Shown here piece by piece: positions 9,403 through 19,345 of a DNA stretch of 64,000 nucleotides. Every line of letters begins with the position of its first letter. Position 1 is the stretch's first letter. The position numbers and the translations under genes were made by a program. The DNA comes from Salegentibacter holothuriorum (lineage in GTDB: Bacteria; Bacteroidota; Bacteroidia; Flavobacteriales; Flavobacteriaceae), in assembly GCF_900168045.1 (NCBI RefSeq), contig NZ_FUYY01000004.1, positions 217,934-281,933 on the forward strand, written 5' to 3'. Below the pieces are notes generated by a model. It was not told the DNA's origin, made no database searches, and saw only the letters and a program-made list of their open reading frames with translations.

Positions 9403-10692
9403 CTATTTTTTCTTAGGTTCAAAAACCGGTAATAATTGGCTGCTTACCTCGCCAAAACCAATTCTACGGCCTTCGCTTTCGCAATAGCCACGCATAATAA
9501 CTGTATCGTGGTCTTCAATGAACTTACGTTCGCTACCATCTTTAAGTTTAATTGGTTTCTCACCTTTCCAGGACAGCTCTAACATAGAACCATAACTATC
9601 TGGTGTTTTTCCTGAAATTGTTCCGGAAGCCATCATGTCTCCAGAATTTACCGGGCAACCGTTAACGGTATGGTGAGCTAATTGCTGACTCATATTCCAG
9701 TACATATGCTTGAAATTGGTCTTTGCCAACGGGGTTTCTTCAGAATTTTCAGGTTTTAAGGAAACCTCAAGGTTAATATCAAAGCTTTTCTTCCCGGTGC
9801 TTTGTAAATATGGGAATAATTCTACTTCAGGTTTAGGTCCTTCAGTTCTAAAAGGCTCTAGAGCATCTAAAGTAACAATCCATGGGGAGATTGAAGAAGC
9901 AAAATTCTTAGCAAGGAATGGTCCTAAAGGCACATATTCCCATACTTGGATATCTCTTGCGCTCCAGTCGTTAAACAATACCATTCCAAAGATATATTCT
10001 TCGGCTTCTTCTATTGGGATGGGTTCTCCCAGAGGATTGGCATCTGTAGTAATAAACGCCATTTCTACTTCAAAATCTACTCTTTTTGATGGTCCAAAAA
10101 CAGGAGTGTCAGAATCTTTTGGTTTGGTTTGTCCTTGTGGCCTGTGAACAGGAATTCCACTCGGGATTATAGAAGAACTTCTTCCGTGATAACCTACAGG
10201 AATGTGTAGCCAGTTTGGCAACAATGCGTTGTCTGGGTCACGAAACATAGTTCCAACATTGGTAGCGTGCTCTTTGCTTGAATAGAAATCGGTGTAATCA
10301 CCAACCTGAACTGGCATTTGCATTTCAATTTCATCAAGAGTAAACAGAACGCGGCTTCTATGCTCCTGGTTGTCTCTTAATTTTTCATTATTTGCGTCAA
10401 ATATATCGGCGATACGGTTACGAACCAGGCGCCAGGTTTTTTTTCCGTCAGAAATAAAGTCATTAAGTGTATCCTGTAAAAATATATCATCGGTTAACGG
10501 AATTCCTTCAAAATACCCCAATTGATGCAAAGCACCAAGATCTATGGCAAAGTCTCCAATACGGGAGCCTATGGTAATTACATCATCCCGGGTTAGGAAT
10601 ACCCCAAAAGGAATATTCTGAATAGGGAAATCGGTGGTTTCCGAGGTTTCCAGCCAGGTTTTTCTATCTGGGTTGTTAGCTGTAATAGGCAT
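9403..10692 (-). CDS. fahA: fumarylacetoacetase
   Basis: The 429-residue length and the order of motifs fit full-length FahA: a small N-terminal SH3-like domain (FGVFLTRDDVITIGSRIGD), then the FAH barrel. It has DYTDFYSSKEHATNVG, with the catalytic His and the first metal ligand. VDFEVEMAFI and LFNDWSARDIQVWEYVPLGPFLAKNF supply the remaining acidic metal ligands, and GTISGKTPDSYGSMLE follows. It hydrolyses 4-fumarylacetoacetate to fumarate and acetoacetate, the last step of tyrosine/phenylalanine breakdown, in the cytoplasm. No other gene of that pathway lies next to it. It is divergent from glyA, with a short shared promoter region. Confidence 0.96.
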   Translation of the reverse strand: MPITANNPDRKTWLETSETTDFPIQNIPFGVFLTRDDVITIGSRIGDFAIDLGALHQLGYFEGIPLTDDIFLQDTLNDFISDGKKTWRLVRNRIADIFDANNEKLRDNQEHRSRVLFTLDEIEMQMPVQVGDYTDFYSSKEHATNVGTMFRDPDNALLPNWLHIPVGYHGRSSSIIPSGIPVHRPQGQTKPKDSDTPVFGPSKRVDFEVEMAFITTDANPLGEPIPIEEAEEYIFGMVLFNDWSARDIQVWEYVPLGPFLAKNFASSISPWIVTLDALEPFRTEGPKPEVELFPYLQSTGKKSFDINLEVSLKPENSEETPLAKTNFKHMYWNMSQQLAHHTVNGCPVNSGDMMASGTISGKTPDSYGSMLELSWKGEKPIKLKDGSERKFIEDHDTVIMRGYCESEGRRIGFGEVSSQLLPVFEPKKK

Positions 10693-10766
10693 GTTTTTAT
10701 GTTTTTATTAAGAAATCTAATGAATCCAAATATATTATTTTCCTGTTATTAACCGAATGTATTTCT

Positions 10767-10774
10767 TACTTTTG
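10767..10774 (+). promoter_or_regulatory. probable -7 element of glyA promoter
   Basis: TACTTTTG fits the Bacteroidetes -7 consensus TAnnTTTG and is 26 bases before the glyA ATG. The expected TTTG about 19-20 bases further upstream is only weakly matched near 10743, so the call rests mainly on the -7 box. Confidence 0.45.
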
Positions 10775-10800
10775 AGGAATATTTAACGTAAACTTTTGAG

Positions 10801-12075
10801 ATGCAACGAGACACCGAAATATTTAATTTAATTGCGGAAGAAAAAGAACGCCAACTTAATGGGCTTGAGTTAATTGCCAGCGAAAACTTTGTTAGTGACC
10901 AGGTTTTGGAAGCAGCAGGCTCTGTTCTTACCAATAAATATGCTGAAGGCTACCCCGGGAAACGCTATTATGGCGGTTGTGAAGTGGTAGATAAAGTAGA
11001 ACAATTAGCTATAGATCGTTTAAAGGAATTGTTTAATGCCGAATATGCCAATGTGCAGCCTCACTCGGGTTCACAAGCAAATACCGCTGTTTTTCATACT
11101 TGTTTGAACCCCGGAGATAAATTTCTGGGATTTGATCTATCCCACGGTGGGCATTTAACACATGGTTCTCCTGTTAATTTCTCCGGAAAATTGTACAATC
11201 CCGTATTTTATGGCGTAGATAAAGAAACCGGACTTATAGATTATGATCAGGTTGCGGAAATTGCTGAAAGAGAACAGCCTAAGATGATTATTGCAGGAGC
11301 ATCTGCATATTCAAGAGAAATAGATTATAAGAGATTTAGAGAGATTGCCGATAGTGTAGGGGCAATTTTGTTAGCAGATATTGCACATCCTGCCGGTTTA
11401 ATAGCCAAAGGATTAATTAGTGATCCAATGCCTTATTGCCACATTGTAACTTCAACCACTCATAAAACCCTTCGTGGACCCCGTGGCGGAATTATAATGA
11501 TGGGAAAAGATTTTGATAACCCATTTGGTCAAAAACTTAAGAATGGTAAACTAAAAAAAATGTCTACGCTGCTTAATAGCGGAATTTTTCCCGGAAATCA
11601 GGGTGGGCCTTTAGAGCATATAATTGCTGCAAAAGCAATAGCTTTTGGAGAGGCTTTAACCGATGAGTTTTTGCATTACACCGTTCAGGTAAAAAAGAAT
11701 GCAGCGAAACTGGCTGAAGCTTTTATGGAAAAGGGATATGAAGTTATTTCCGGTGGAACCGATAACCATTGTATGCTTATAGATCTTAGAAATAAAAATG
11801 TAAGCGGGAAAGAGGCAGAGGAGGCCTTAACTAAAGCTGAAATAACAGTGAATAAGAACATGGTGCCTTTTGATGATAAATCTCCTTTTGTAACTTCTGG
11901 AATTAGAATAGGTACCGCTGCAGTAACAACCCGCGGACTTTTAGAGGCAGATATGCCAAAGATTGTTGACTTTATAGAACGCGTTATTACTAATATTGAT
12001 AATGATGGCGAACTGGAAGCTGTAAAGCAGGAGGTTAAAACAATGATGCAAGGAAAACCTCTTTTTAAAATGTAA
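10801..12075 (+). CDS. glyA: serine hydroxymethyltransferase
   Basis: The 424 residues match GlyA throughout: [19 protein letters not shown] near the N-terminus, [15 protein letters not shown], and [10 protein letters not shown]. The PLP lysine lies in [13 protein letters not shown], and [15 protein letters not shown] and a short C-terminal domain follow. The enzyme interconverts serine and glycine using tetrahydrofolate and PLP, in the cytoplasm, and is a main source of one-carbon units. It stands alone between fahA and a DoxX-family gene and ends in a strong shared terminator. Confidence 0.98.
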   Translation: MQRDTEIFNLIAEEKERQLNGLELIASENFVSDQVLEAAGSVLTNKYAEGYPGKRYYGGCEVVDKVEQLAIDRLKELFNAEYANVQPHSGSQANTAVFHTCLNPGDKFLGFDLSHGGHLTHGSPVNFSGKLYNPVFYGVDKETGLIDYDQVAEIAEREQPKMIIAGASAYSREIDYKRFREIADSVGAILLADIAHPAGLIAKGLISDPMPYCHIVTSTTHKTLRGPRGGIIMMGKDFDNPFGQKLKNGKLKKMSTLLNSGIFPGNQGGPLEHIIAAKAIAFGEALTDEFLHYTVQVKKNAAKLAEAFMEKGYEVISGGTDNHCMLIDLRNKNVSGKEAEEALTKAEITVNKNMVPFDDKSPFVTSGIRIGTAAVTTRGLLEADMPKIVDFIERVITNIDNDGELEAVKQEVKTMMQGKPLFKM

Positions 12076-12093
12076 AAAGAATAAAAATTATAG

Positions 12094-12127
12094 TAAAAAA
12101 GCCATTCTTAGGGATGGCTTTTTTTAT
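12094..12127. terminator. bidirectional intrinsic terminator after glyA
   Basis: AAAAAAGCCAT pairs with ATGGCTTTTTTT around a short TCTTAGGG-type loop (12095-12126). A and T runs on both sides let it serve glyA and the convergent DoxX-family gene. Confidence 0.88.
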
Positions 12128-12486
12128 AACCATAAAATTACCAAACAAATAACAAGAAGGCTTATGGCTGGCAAAGTTTGTTTGAAACTATCTTTAATTT
12201 TTAAATGCATTGCTATAGCACCAATCATCATAGCGGCCATTCCAATTGCAGCAGGATCTACCAGGTTTTCAAGCCAAATTCCGGCAATTAACATCAAGCC
12301 TAAGGTGATTTTTATAAAACCAATTAAATAGACTGTCTTTTCGGGTAATCCATAGGCTTGAAATTCACCTTTCATATTGGCGGCTTCTCCGCCCCTGTAA
12401 ATTGTTTTCTTGTTAAATCGTAAAAGCCACACATTAAGAATTCCCAGGCCAACAATTAGCTGAAGAATAATTTTAAAAGTTTCCAT
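12124..12486 (-). CDS. DoxX-like family membrane protein
   Basis: This 120-residue protein has four hydrophobic segments (ILQLIVGLGILNVWLL near the start, VYLIGFIKITLGLMLIAGIWL, AAIGMAAMMIGAIAMHL, and AISLLVICLVILWL at the end). NVWLLRFNKKTIYRGG sits between segments one and two. This layout matches the DoxX-like small quinone-linked membrane protein family, which is poorly characterised. It is an orphan gene, convergent with glyA. No redox cysteines are visible. Confidence 0.7.
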   Translation of the reverse strand: METFKIILQLIVGLGILNVWLLRFNKKTIYRGGEAANMKGEFQAYGLPEKTVYLIGFIKITLGLMLIAGIWLENLVDPAAIGMAAMMIGAIAMHLKIKDSFKQTLPAISLLVICLVILWL

Positions 12487-12629
12487 AGTTTAAGTTTTTA
12501 CTAAAGATATAAATGTTTATTGTTTAATTAAAAAGATTAAACAAAATATTGGGAGTGTTTCTTAAACTTTTTATAAGTAAATTATCTCAAAGCAAGCCGC
12601 AAGGCATTAAATGGAAATTTTGTATTTAC

Positions 12630-12667
12630 TAGTCGGGGCTTGAAGCATTGGTATCTCAGTTATCGAG
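12630..12667 (-). repeat. degenerate CTCGATAATCGAG-family repeat, copy f
   Basis: Read on the minus strand it begins CTCGATAACTGAGATA and continues CCAATGCTTCAAGCCCCG. This lines up with the palindrome and tail of the copies at 2854 and 34813 but has lost the perfect palindrome. It lies in the gap between the DoxX-like gene and the thioesterase gene. Confidence 0.5.
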
Positions 12668-12682
12668 AAAAAGGAAATTTTT

Positions 12683-13087
12683 CTATTGTTGGAACACTCT
12701 TTTTAAATCTTCAGATATCCTGGCAGGTTTTTTCTTTTCCTGATCCATAAGTGCCCAGGTTGTTTTCGCTTCTACTAAAACTTTTTCAGATTCTGCATTT
12801 TTTATAATTACGTGACGAACAGATTTTACATTAGAGGTTTCGCCTACATAGGTTTGTAATAATATTTTGTCTCCCAGGAAGGCTTGTTGTTTGTAACTTA
12901 TCTCATGCTTAACAACGATCCAGAAAAATTGCAGATTTTGTTCCTGGCTAGCTCTAGCCTCCCAATGTGCTTTAGCTACATCTTGCACCCATTGCACATA
13001 CTGCACGTTATTTACATGATTTTGTTCATCTAAATGTTTCTCTTTTACAAGAATGTTTTTCTCAAAAATCTCTGGAATTGGAGCCAT
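12683..13087 (-). CDS. acyl-CoA thioesterase, hot-dog fold
   Basis: The 134 residues form a single 4-hydroxybenzoyl-CoA-thioesterase-type hot-dog domain. The catalytic region is KEKHLDEQNHVNNVQYVQW, with the acidic residue of the family's active site followed by the N-x-x-Y-x-x-W helix. FWIVVKHEISYKQQAFLGDKI and TTWALMDQEKKKPARI are typical later motifs. It would cleave acyl-CoA thioesters in the cytoplasm; the chain specificity is unknown. Its ATG overlaps the TAA of the upstream glutaminyl cyclotransferase gene by one base, so the two are translationally coupled. Confidence 0.85.
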   Translation of the reverse strand: MAPIPEIFEKNILVKEKHLDEQNHVNNVQYVQWVQDVAKAHWEARASQEQNLQFFWIVVKHEISYKQQAFLGDKILLQTYVGETSNVKSVRHVIIKNAESEKVLVEAKTTWALMDQEKKKPARISEDLKRVFQQ

Positions 13088-14154
13088 TATTTTTCTATTA
13101 TTTTTACCTCAAAAATTGTATCCCAGTTTTTTCCGGTTACGTAGAGTTTTTTAGTATTAGGATTATAGGCAATCCCATTTAAAACATGATTTTGAGGATC
13201 AAGACTTGGAAGGTTTGATAATTGTTCTCGTAAACCTCTAAAATCTATTACGCCTTCTATCGCTCCGTTTTTTGGATTTATAATAGTAACACTGGGAAAT
13301 TGATAAGTATTGGCATAAATCTTTCCATCAACCCATTCCAGCTCATTGAATTTTGAATAAATTTTAGTGTTGGTAGCCACCTGAATAAAATCCTTTTCTG
13401 CAAGCGTTTCTGCATCTAAGATCCAAATCTTTTCGGTACCATCACTTTTATAAAGCTTTTCGCCGTCGTTACATAAACCCCATCCTTCTTTACTTTGGTT
13501 ATAACCAAAAGTGCCGGTTTGTTTAAAAGTATCCAGGTTGTAGATCAAACCTTCTTTTTCGCGCCAGGTAAGCAGGTACAGTTTATTGTTAAGTATGGTT
13601 AGACCTTCGCCAAAATAGCTTTTGTCCAGGTTAATTTTATTTAAAACTTCCCCGGTTTCAAGATTAAGTTTTCTTAAGGAAGAATTTCCATATTGCCCCG
13701 TACTTTCATATAAAGTATCCTGATAAAATTCCAACCCCTGCGTATATGACTGGCTATCGTGGGGGTATTTTTTGATTACTTTATAGGTGTAGGCTTTTGG
13801 TGCCTGGTTATTATATATTTTAAAGTTATTGCTAATAGTATCGGTTTCTCCTTCAGAAAAAACAATGGCTTCCAGTTTTTGGCGTCCTAATTTTGTGTTT
13901 TCTAAAGCAACTGAGAAAGAGGTTTCCTGGATGAGTGTTTCTAGATAGGTATGTTGAAAAAACAGACGAATGGAATCTATTTGGCGATCTTTTAGATTTT
14001 CAATAGAGCCTTGAATAGTCTCGCCAAGTTGAAATTCAGTCTTATTTTCATCAGTTTTCAACTTAAAATAAGAAGTTTTTTTATCAGAATTACTTCCGCA
14101 GGAAAAAAAAAATAATCCTAATATTAACAGGGACAGCAATTTAAATTTGTTCAT
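13087..14154 (-). CDS. glutaminyl-peptide cyclotransferase, lipoprotein
   Basis: The N-terminus is a lipoprotein signal (LGLFFFSCGS). A beta-sandwich-like stretch of about 100 residues follows (LGETIQGSIENLKDRQIDSI). The last 230 residues are the plant-type glutamine cyclotransferase propeller: KKYPHDSQSYTQGLEFYQD, LYESTGQYGNSSLRKL, FGEGLTILNNKLYLLTWRE, GWGLCNDGEKLYKSDGT, LEWVDGKIYANTYQ and LNGIAYNPNTKKLYVTGKNW. Proteins of this type convert N-terminal Gln to pyroglutamate with release of ammonia. The membrane anchor places it on the periplasmic or outer surface. It is the first gene of a two-gene unit with the thioesterase. Confidence 0.9.
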   Translation of the reverse strand: MNKFKLLSLLILGLFFFSCGSNSDKKTSYFKLKTDENKTEFQLGETIQGSIENLKDRQIDSIRLFFQHTYLETLIQETSFSVALENTKLGRQKLEAIVFSEGETDTISNNFKIYNNQAPKAYTYKVIKKYPHDSQSYTQGLEFYQDTLYESTGQYGNSSLRKLNLETGEVLNKINLDKSYFGEGLTILNNKLYLLTWREKEGLIYNLDTFKQTGTFGYNQSKEGWGLCNDGEKLYKSDGTEKIWILDAETLAEKDFIQVATNTKIYSKFNELEWVDGKIYANTYQFPSVTIINPKNGAIEGVIDFRGLREQLSNLPSLDPQNHVLNGIAYNPNTKKLYVTGKNWDTIFEVKIIEK

Positions 14155-14208
14155 TGATCTTTTTCATTAAATACCTTGCTAAAATACTTAATTCACTTTA
14201 AAAAATAC

Positions 14209-14238
14209 TTGCGCAAAGTAGGAAAGATTGTATATTTG
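14209..14238 (+). promoter_or_regulatory. Bacteroidetes-type promoter of ffs
   Basis: CTTG ending at 14211 and TATATTTG at 14231-14238 are separated by 19 bases, close to the Bacteroidetes form TTTG-N19-TAnnTTTG. The predicted start lies three to five bases before the SRP RNA's first stem strand. Confidence 0.75.
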
Positions 14239-14241
14239 CAG

Positions 14242-14337
14242 CGGCAAGTCCCACACAACCAGCTCCTGCTGAATCCCCCAGGGCGGGAACGCAGCAAGGG
14301 TAAGCGGTCGTAGCGGTGTGATGTGGGGAGCTTGCCA
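14242..14337 (+). ncRNA. ffs: bacterial small signal recognition particle RNA (4.5S type)
   Basis: This segment of about 96 nucleotides has the conserved apical core: GCTGAATCCCCCAGGGCGGG, then AACGCAGCAAGGGTAAGCGG. That is the Ffh-binding symmetric and asymmetric loop region closed by a GGNA-like loop. The outer strands GGCAAGTCCCACA and TGTGGGGAGCTTGCC pair to form the long hairpin. It lacks an Alu domain, so it is the short form. With Ffh and FtsY (ftsY is at 34973) it targets membrane proteins to the translocon. A T-rich stretch follows directly and probably ends transcription. Confidence 0.95.
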
Positions 14338-14384
14338 TTTTTTGTTTCTAGAAGGTTCTAAATTTTATCGCATCTTTGCAGCCT

Positions 14385-15206
14385 ATGAAAACAAATGCAT
14401 CTCCTAAAAAAGTAGTGCTTATAACCGGGGCTTCTTCCGGAATTGGAAAATCTATAGGCGATTATCTATCTAATCATAATTTTAAGGTTTATGGAACTAG
14501 CCGAAACCCGGCTAAGATAACTGATCCACCTTTTGCAATGCTTGCTCTAGATGTAACCAGGAAAGAAACTATTTCTGCCGCAGTAGAGCAAATAATCGCT
14601 AAAGAGGGTAAACTCGATATACTTATAAATAACGCCGGTGTTGGAATTACTGGCCCTATTGAGGAGACTCCAGATGAGGAGATAGCCAGGGCTTTTGAAA
14701 CCAATTATTTTGGCCCTATAAAAGTGATAAAAGCGGTTCTTCCGGGTATGAGAGCACAAAACAGCGGGTTAATTATAAATATCACCTCTATTGCCGGTTA
14801 TATGGGCTTGCCTTTTCGCGGAATTTATTCGGCTTCAAAAGGAGCTTTAGAGCTTACTACTGAAGCTTTTAGAATGGAATTGAAGGATTTTAATATAAAG
14901 ATGACTAACGTAGCTCCCGGCGATTTTGCTACCAATATTGCGGCCGGTCGTTATCACGCGCCTGTTTTGGAAGATTCGCCATACAAAGAACCTTACGGTA
15001 ACACCTTAAAGTTAATGAATGAAGATGTAGATGCCGGGAAAGATCCGTTTGTAATGGCTAAAGCGGTACATAAAATTATTCAGGAAAAAGATCCTCGGGG
15101 TCATTACAAAGTAGGGGAAGCGCTACAGAAATTTTCCGTTGGTTTAAAGCGAATTTTGCCTGATAAAGTCTATGAAAAAATGCTGCTAAAGCATTATAAA
15201 TTATAA
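14385..15206 (+). CDS. short-chain dehydrogenase/reductase
   Basis: This 273-residue classical SDR has the cofactor loop TGASSGIGKSIG, NNAGVGI, the catalytic Ser in NITSIAGYMG, and YSASKGALE carrying the Tyr-xxx-Lys pair. Asp in the ALDVT position and Arg in TSRNP suggest NADP preference. The substrate is unknown. Overall similarity is to YqeC/DltE-type oxidoreductases that act on retinol- or steroid-like alcohols by annotation only. I place the start at the ATG at 14385 rather than a TTG nine bases earlier. A CATCTTTG just upstream resembles a -7 element. The gene is followed 38 bases later by the transaldolase-family gene. Confidence 0.88.
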   Translation: MKTNASPKKVVLITGASSGIGKSIGDYLSNHNFKVYGTSRNPAKITDPPFAMLALDVTRKETISAAVEQIIAKEGKLDILINNAGVGITGPIEETPDEEIARAFETNYFGPIKVIKAVLPGMRAQNSGLIINITSIAGYMGLPFRGIYSASKGALELTTEAFRMELKDFNIKMTNVAPGDFATNIAAGRYHAPVLEDSPYKEPYGNTLKLMNEDVDAGKDPFVMAKAVHKIIQEKDPRGHYKVGEALQKFSVGLKRILPDKVYEKMLLKHYKL

Positions 15207-15244
15207 ATTTGCGAATACAACATATTAACAAACAACTATAGATT

Positions 15245-15901
15245 ATGAAATTTTTTATTGATACTGCTAATCTTGATCAAATAAAAGAGGCTCAGGAACT
15301 TGGCGTTTTAGATGGGGTGACTACTAATCCCTCGCTTATGGCGAAAGAAGGAATTACCGGGAAAGATAATATTTACAAACATTATAAGAAGATTTGTGAT
15401 ATTGTAGATGGTGATGTGAGTGCTGAGGTGATCTCAACCGACTTTGATGGAATGGTTAAAGAAGGTGAGGAATTGGCAGAATTGCACGAGCAGATTATTG
15501 TAAAAGTTCCTATGATTAAAGAAGGAATTAAAGCGATAAAATATTTTAGTGATAATGGGATTAAGACCAATTGTACATTGGTATTTTCTGCAGGACAGGC
15601 TTTATTGGCTGCAAAAGCGGGAGCTACTTATGTTTCTCCATTTATAGGTCGTTTAGACGATATTTCTACAGATGGACTAAATCTTATTGCTGAAATTAGA
15701 TTGATTTATGATAACTATGGTTTTGAAACCGAAATTCTAGCTGCTTCTGTACGCCACACTATGCACGTATTGGAATGCGCAAAATTAGGTGCAGATGTAA
15801 TGACCGGGCCACTTTCTTCTATTGAAGGGCTCCTAAAGCACCCACTTACAGATATTGGTTTGGAAAAATTCCTTGCCGATTATAAGAAAGGAAATCAATA
15901 A
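15245..15901 (+). CDS. fsa: fructose-6-phosphate aldolase / transaldolase (TalC type)
   Basis: The 218-residue length is that of the short, single-domain transaldolase subfamily: [62 protein letters not shown], and a C-terminal helix pair. The Schiff-base lysine is in IIVKVPM. The family either cleaves fructose 6-phosphate to dihydroxyacetone and glyceraldehyde 3-phosphate or works as a true transaldolase in the pentose phosphate pathway. Sequence alone does not separate the two, and Bacteroidetes members often serve as transaldolase. The gene is followed by a REP element that forms its terminator. Confidence 0.92.
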   Translation: MKFFIDTANLDQIKEAQELGVLDGVTTNPSLMAKEGITGKDNIYKHYKKICDIVDGDVSAEVISTDFDGMVKEGEELAELHEQIIVKVPMIKEGIKAIKYFSDNGIKTNCTLVFSAGQALLAAKAGATYVSPFIGRLDDISTDGLNLIAEIRLIYDNYGFETEILAASVRHTMHVLECAKLGADVMTGPLSSIEGLLKHPLTDIGLEKFLADYKKGNQ

Positions 15902-15925
15902 GATCTTCTGATTAAGATTTACAAG

Positions 15926-16050
15926 AAAGGCTATTTGAGGAGTTCTGATCACTTCGCGTCAAGCTGAATTTATTTCAGCTTCTAACACCTTAGATCCTGA
16001 AACAAGTTCAGGATGACATTAAATTTAAAGAACTTTTTAAATAGCTTTTT
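15926..16050. repeat. three-arm REP element, copy 2
   Basis: An outer stem of 20 positions (15926-15945 with 16031-16050) pairs fully if four G-T positions are allowed as wobble. It encloses the same two REP hairpins as copy 1: AAGCTGAA...TTCAGCTT near 15962-15982, and TCCTGAA...TTCAGGA near 15993-16011. A T-run follows. It separates convergent genes, as copy 1 does. The changes relative to copy 1 keep pairing, for example CTGTTT/AAACAG becoming CTATTT/AAATAG. Confidence 0.85.
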
Positions 16051-17468
16051 TATTTATTTAAAAACTCCAAAATCTGTCTTTCAAAATTGGGGGTGTTAAG
16101 CTGTGCAGATCCGTTAATTATAGTCCCGTCTGTATCCAGGAATATTAGTTTATTAAGATAGTTTTTTAATAAATTGATATTAATATCTGGAGAATTTAAT
16201 TTGTACTCTCTTTCTTTATTCATGGCATAAGTCCGTACTGTATTTTTCCAGGATTGTTTCGAACCTTCATCAATATTAATTCCTACAAATTCAAGTTCAG
16301 GATATTTCTGTCTTAAGTTGTTAATTATAATGTGCTGCCATTTATAATGCTCAGGTGCCTCCAAAGACCAGTGATAAGTAACAATGGGTTTGTTTGAAAT
16401 ATCTTCTAAATTAATTAGTTCGTCTTTTAGATTGATTAAAGGTAACTTGCCTATATTATTCCCGGGCAATAGATTTTTTTGAATCTCTGCAATTTGTTTT
16501 AGGTCGGGAAAATTAGCACCATTAAACTCGATGTCTTCAAGAATACCTAAAATACGATCAATCTTTTCGGCATTATCCGAAAATGTAAGTCCTTGAATTG
16601 CCAATCGATTTATAAAGATATTTTTTATTTCATCTTTTTCAATCAAAGAATCGGCAAGATTAATTCTATACCGAATATTGGATACCGAATGAAGTTCAAA
16701 ACATTTAGAATTAGTATCAAGTTCATCCAGGCATCGCTCAATAGAGCGAGTTCTTAGATGGTCTTCAATGAAGTTTAGATATCCATAATATTCTTTGAGC
16801 TGGGTATCGTTAAAGTTCAGGTCTTTCCTGTAGCTGTTAAAATCGTCAGGAATTTGTTGGGCTAGTTCATTATAGTATTTTTTTACTAAAAAAGTATAGC
16901 GTTCCCGTAGGTGGTAGAAATCGTAGTCTATACTGTTATTGGCAAGTTCCAGAAAAGATTTAGAAAATTGCTCCTTTTCGTTTAAGACCTTTAATTTGTT
17001 TTTTCTTGATTCTTTAATAGAATCGGTGATGCCGGCAAATTCAGTTGGATTTATTTTATAATAGGAAAGCATCATATCATTGTTCCTTTCGTTGTTAAGG
17101 AACATATCAAGCAAAAAACTACTTTTTGCCGCTCCAGGACCACTAAAATTAAGTGATTCGTCAAATTGCATGGTATTTAACCATACTAAAACGCTATCAC
17201 CTGGTTCCAGATACATAATCTGGTTTTCGGGTGGATGCTTAAAGCTGTAAATTCCCGGTTCTAAACCTTCCAGCTTTTTCCCAAACTGATTGTTTTGATC
17301 TAAAAAAAGCGTGTCAATAGTTTTGTTGTCTTTAGAAAGAACAAAAAAAGGGTTGTAGGGGTTCATAATTTGCCCTCCAATAAAAGTTCCTTCCTGGTCT
17401 TTTTTAGAGTCGTTGCAACCAGTAAGCAATGGAAATCCGATAAGAAAAAAAAGTAAATAATATTTCAT
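16050..17468 (-). CDS. TlpA-like lipoprotein lacking the CxxC pair
   Basis: The 472-residue protein starts with a lipoprotein signal (FPLLTGCND). An N-terminal region of about 100 residues resembles the DUF4369-like strands found before thioredoxin domains (FVLSKDNKTIDTLFLDQNN, YLEPGDSVLVWLN). A helical middle follows. The last 130 residues have thioredoxin-like strands (IVTYHWSLEAPEH, ELEFVGINIDEGS, KLIFLDTDGTIIN). At the place where TlpA/ResA carry WCxxC this protein reads HWSLEAPEH, so it cannot act as a thiol oxidoreductase. A structural or binding role is more likely. No partner gene is adjacent. Confidence 0.65.
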   Translation of the reverse strand: MKYYLLFFLIGFPLLTGCNDSKKDQEGTFIGGQIMNPYNPFFVLSKDNKTIDTLFLDQNNQFGKKLEGLEPGIYSFKHPPENQIMYLEPGDSVLVWLNTMQFDESLNFSGPGAAKSSFLLDMFLNNERNNDMMLSYYKINPTEFAGITDSIKESRKNKLKVLNEKEQFSKSFLELANNSIDYDFYHLRERYTFLVKKYYNELAQQIPDDFNSYRKDLNFNDTQLKEYYGYLNFIEDHLRTRSIERCLDELDTNSKCFELHSVSNIRYRINLADSLIEKDEIKNIFINRLAIQGLTFSDNAEKIDRILGILEDIEFNGANFPDLKQIAEIQKNLLPGNNIGKLPLINLKDELINLEDISNKPIVTYHWSLEAPEHYKWQHIIINNLRQKYPELEFVGINIDEGSKQSWKNTVRTYAMNKEREYKLNSPDININLLKNYLNKLIFLDTDGTIINGSAQLNTPNFERQILEFLNK

Positions 17469-17593
17469 GCAGATCTTTAAGAACTAGGGACTTCAAATAC
17501 CGCTAAAACAGCAGCAACCACAAATATAGTTCTAGGGCTTTCTACCGGATGTTAACCAGTAGTTAAAAGAATAATAAAAACGTTAATCTTTAG

Positions 17594-19276
<1,683 letters not shown>

Positions 19277-19298
19277 GTCAACTTGATTTATATAAATA

Positions 19299-19328
19299 AA
19301 AAATCCCGCGGATAGCGGGATTTTTTAT
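19299..19328. terminator. bidirectional intrinsic terminator
   Basis: AAAAAATCCCGC pairs with GCGGGATTTTTT around GGATA. It serves the ABC-F gene and the convergent TonB receptor gene. Confidence 0.9.
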
Positions 19329-19345
19329 TTTGTACTACTCTTGAT

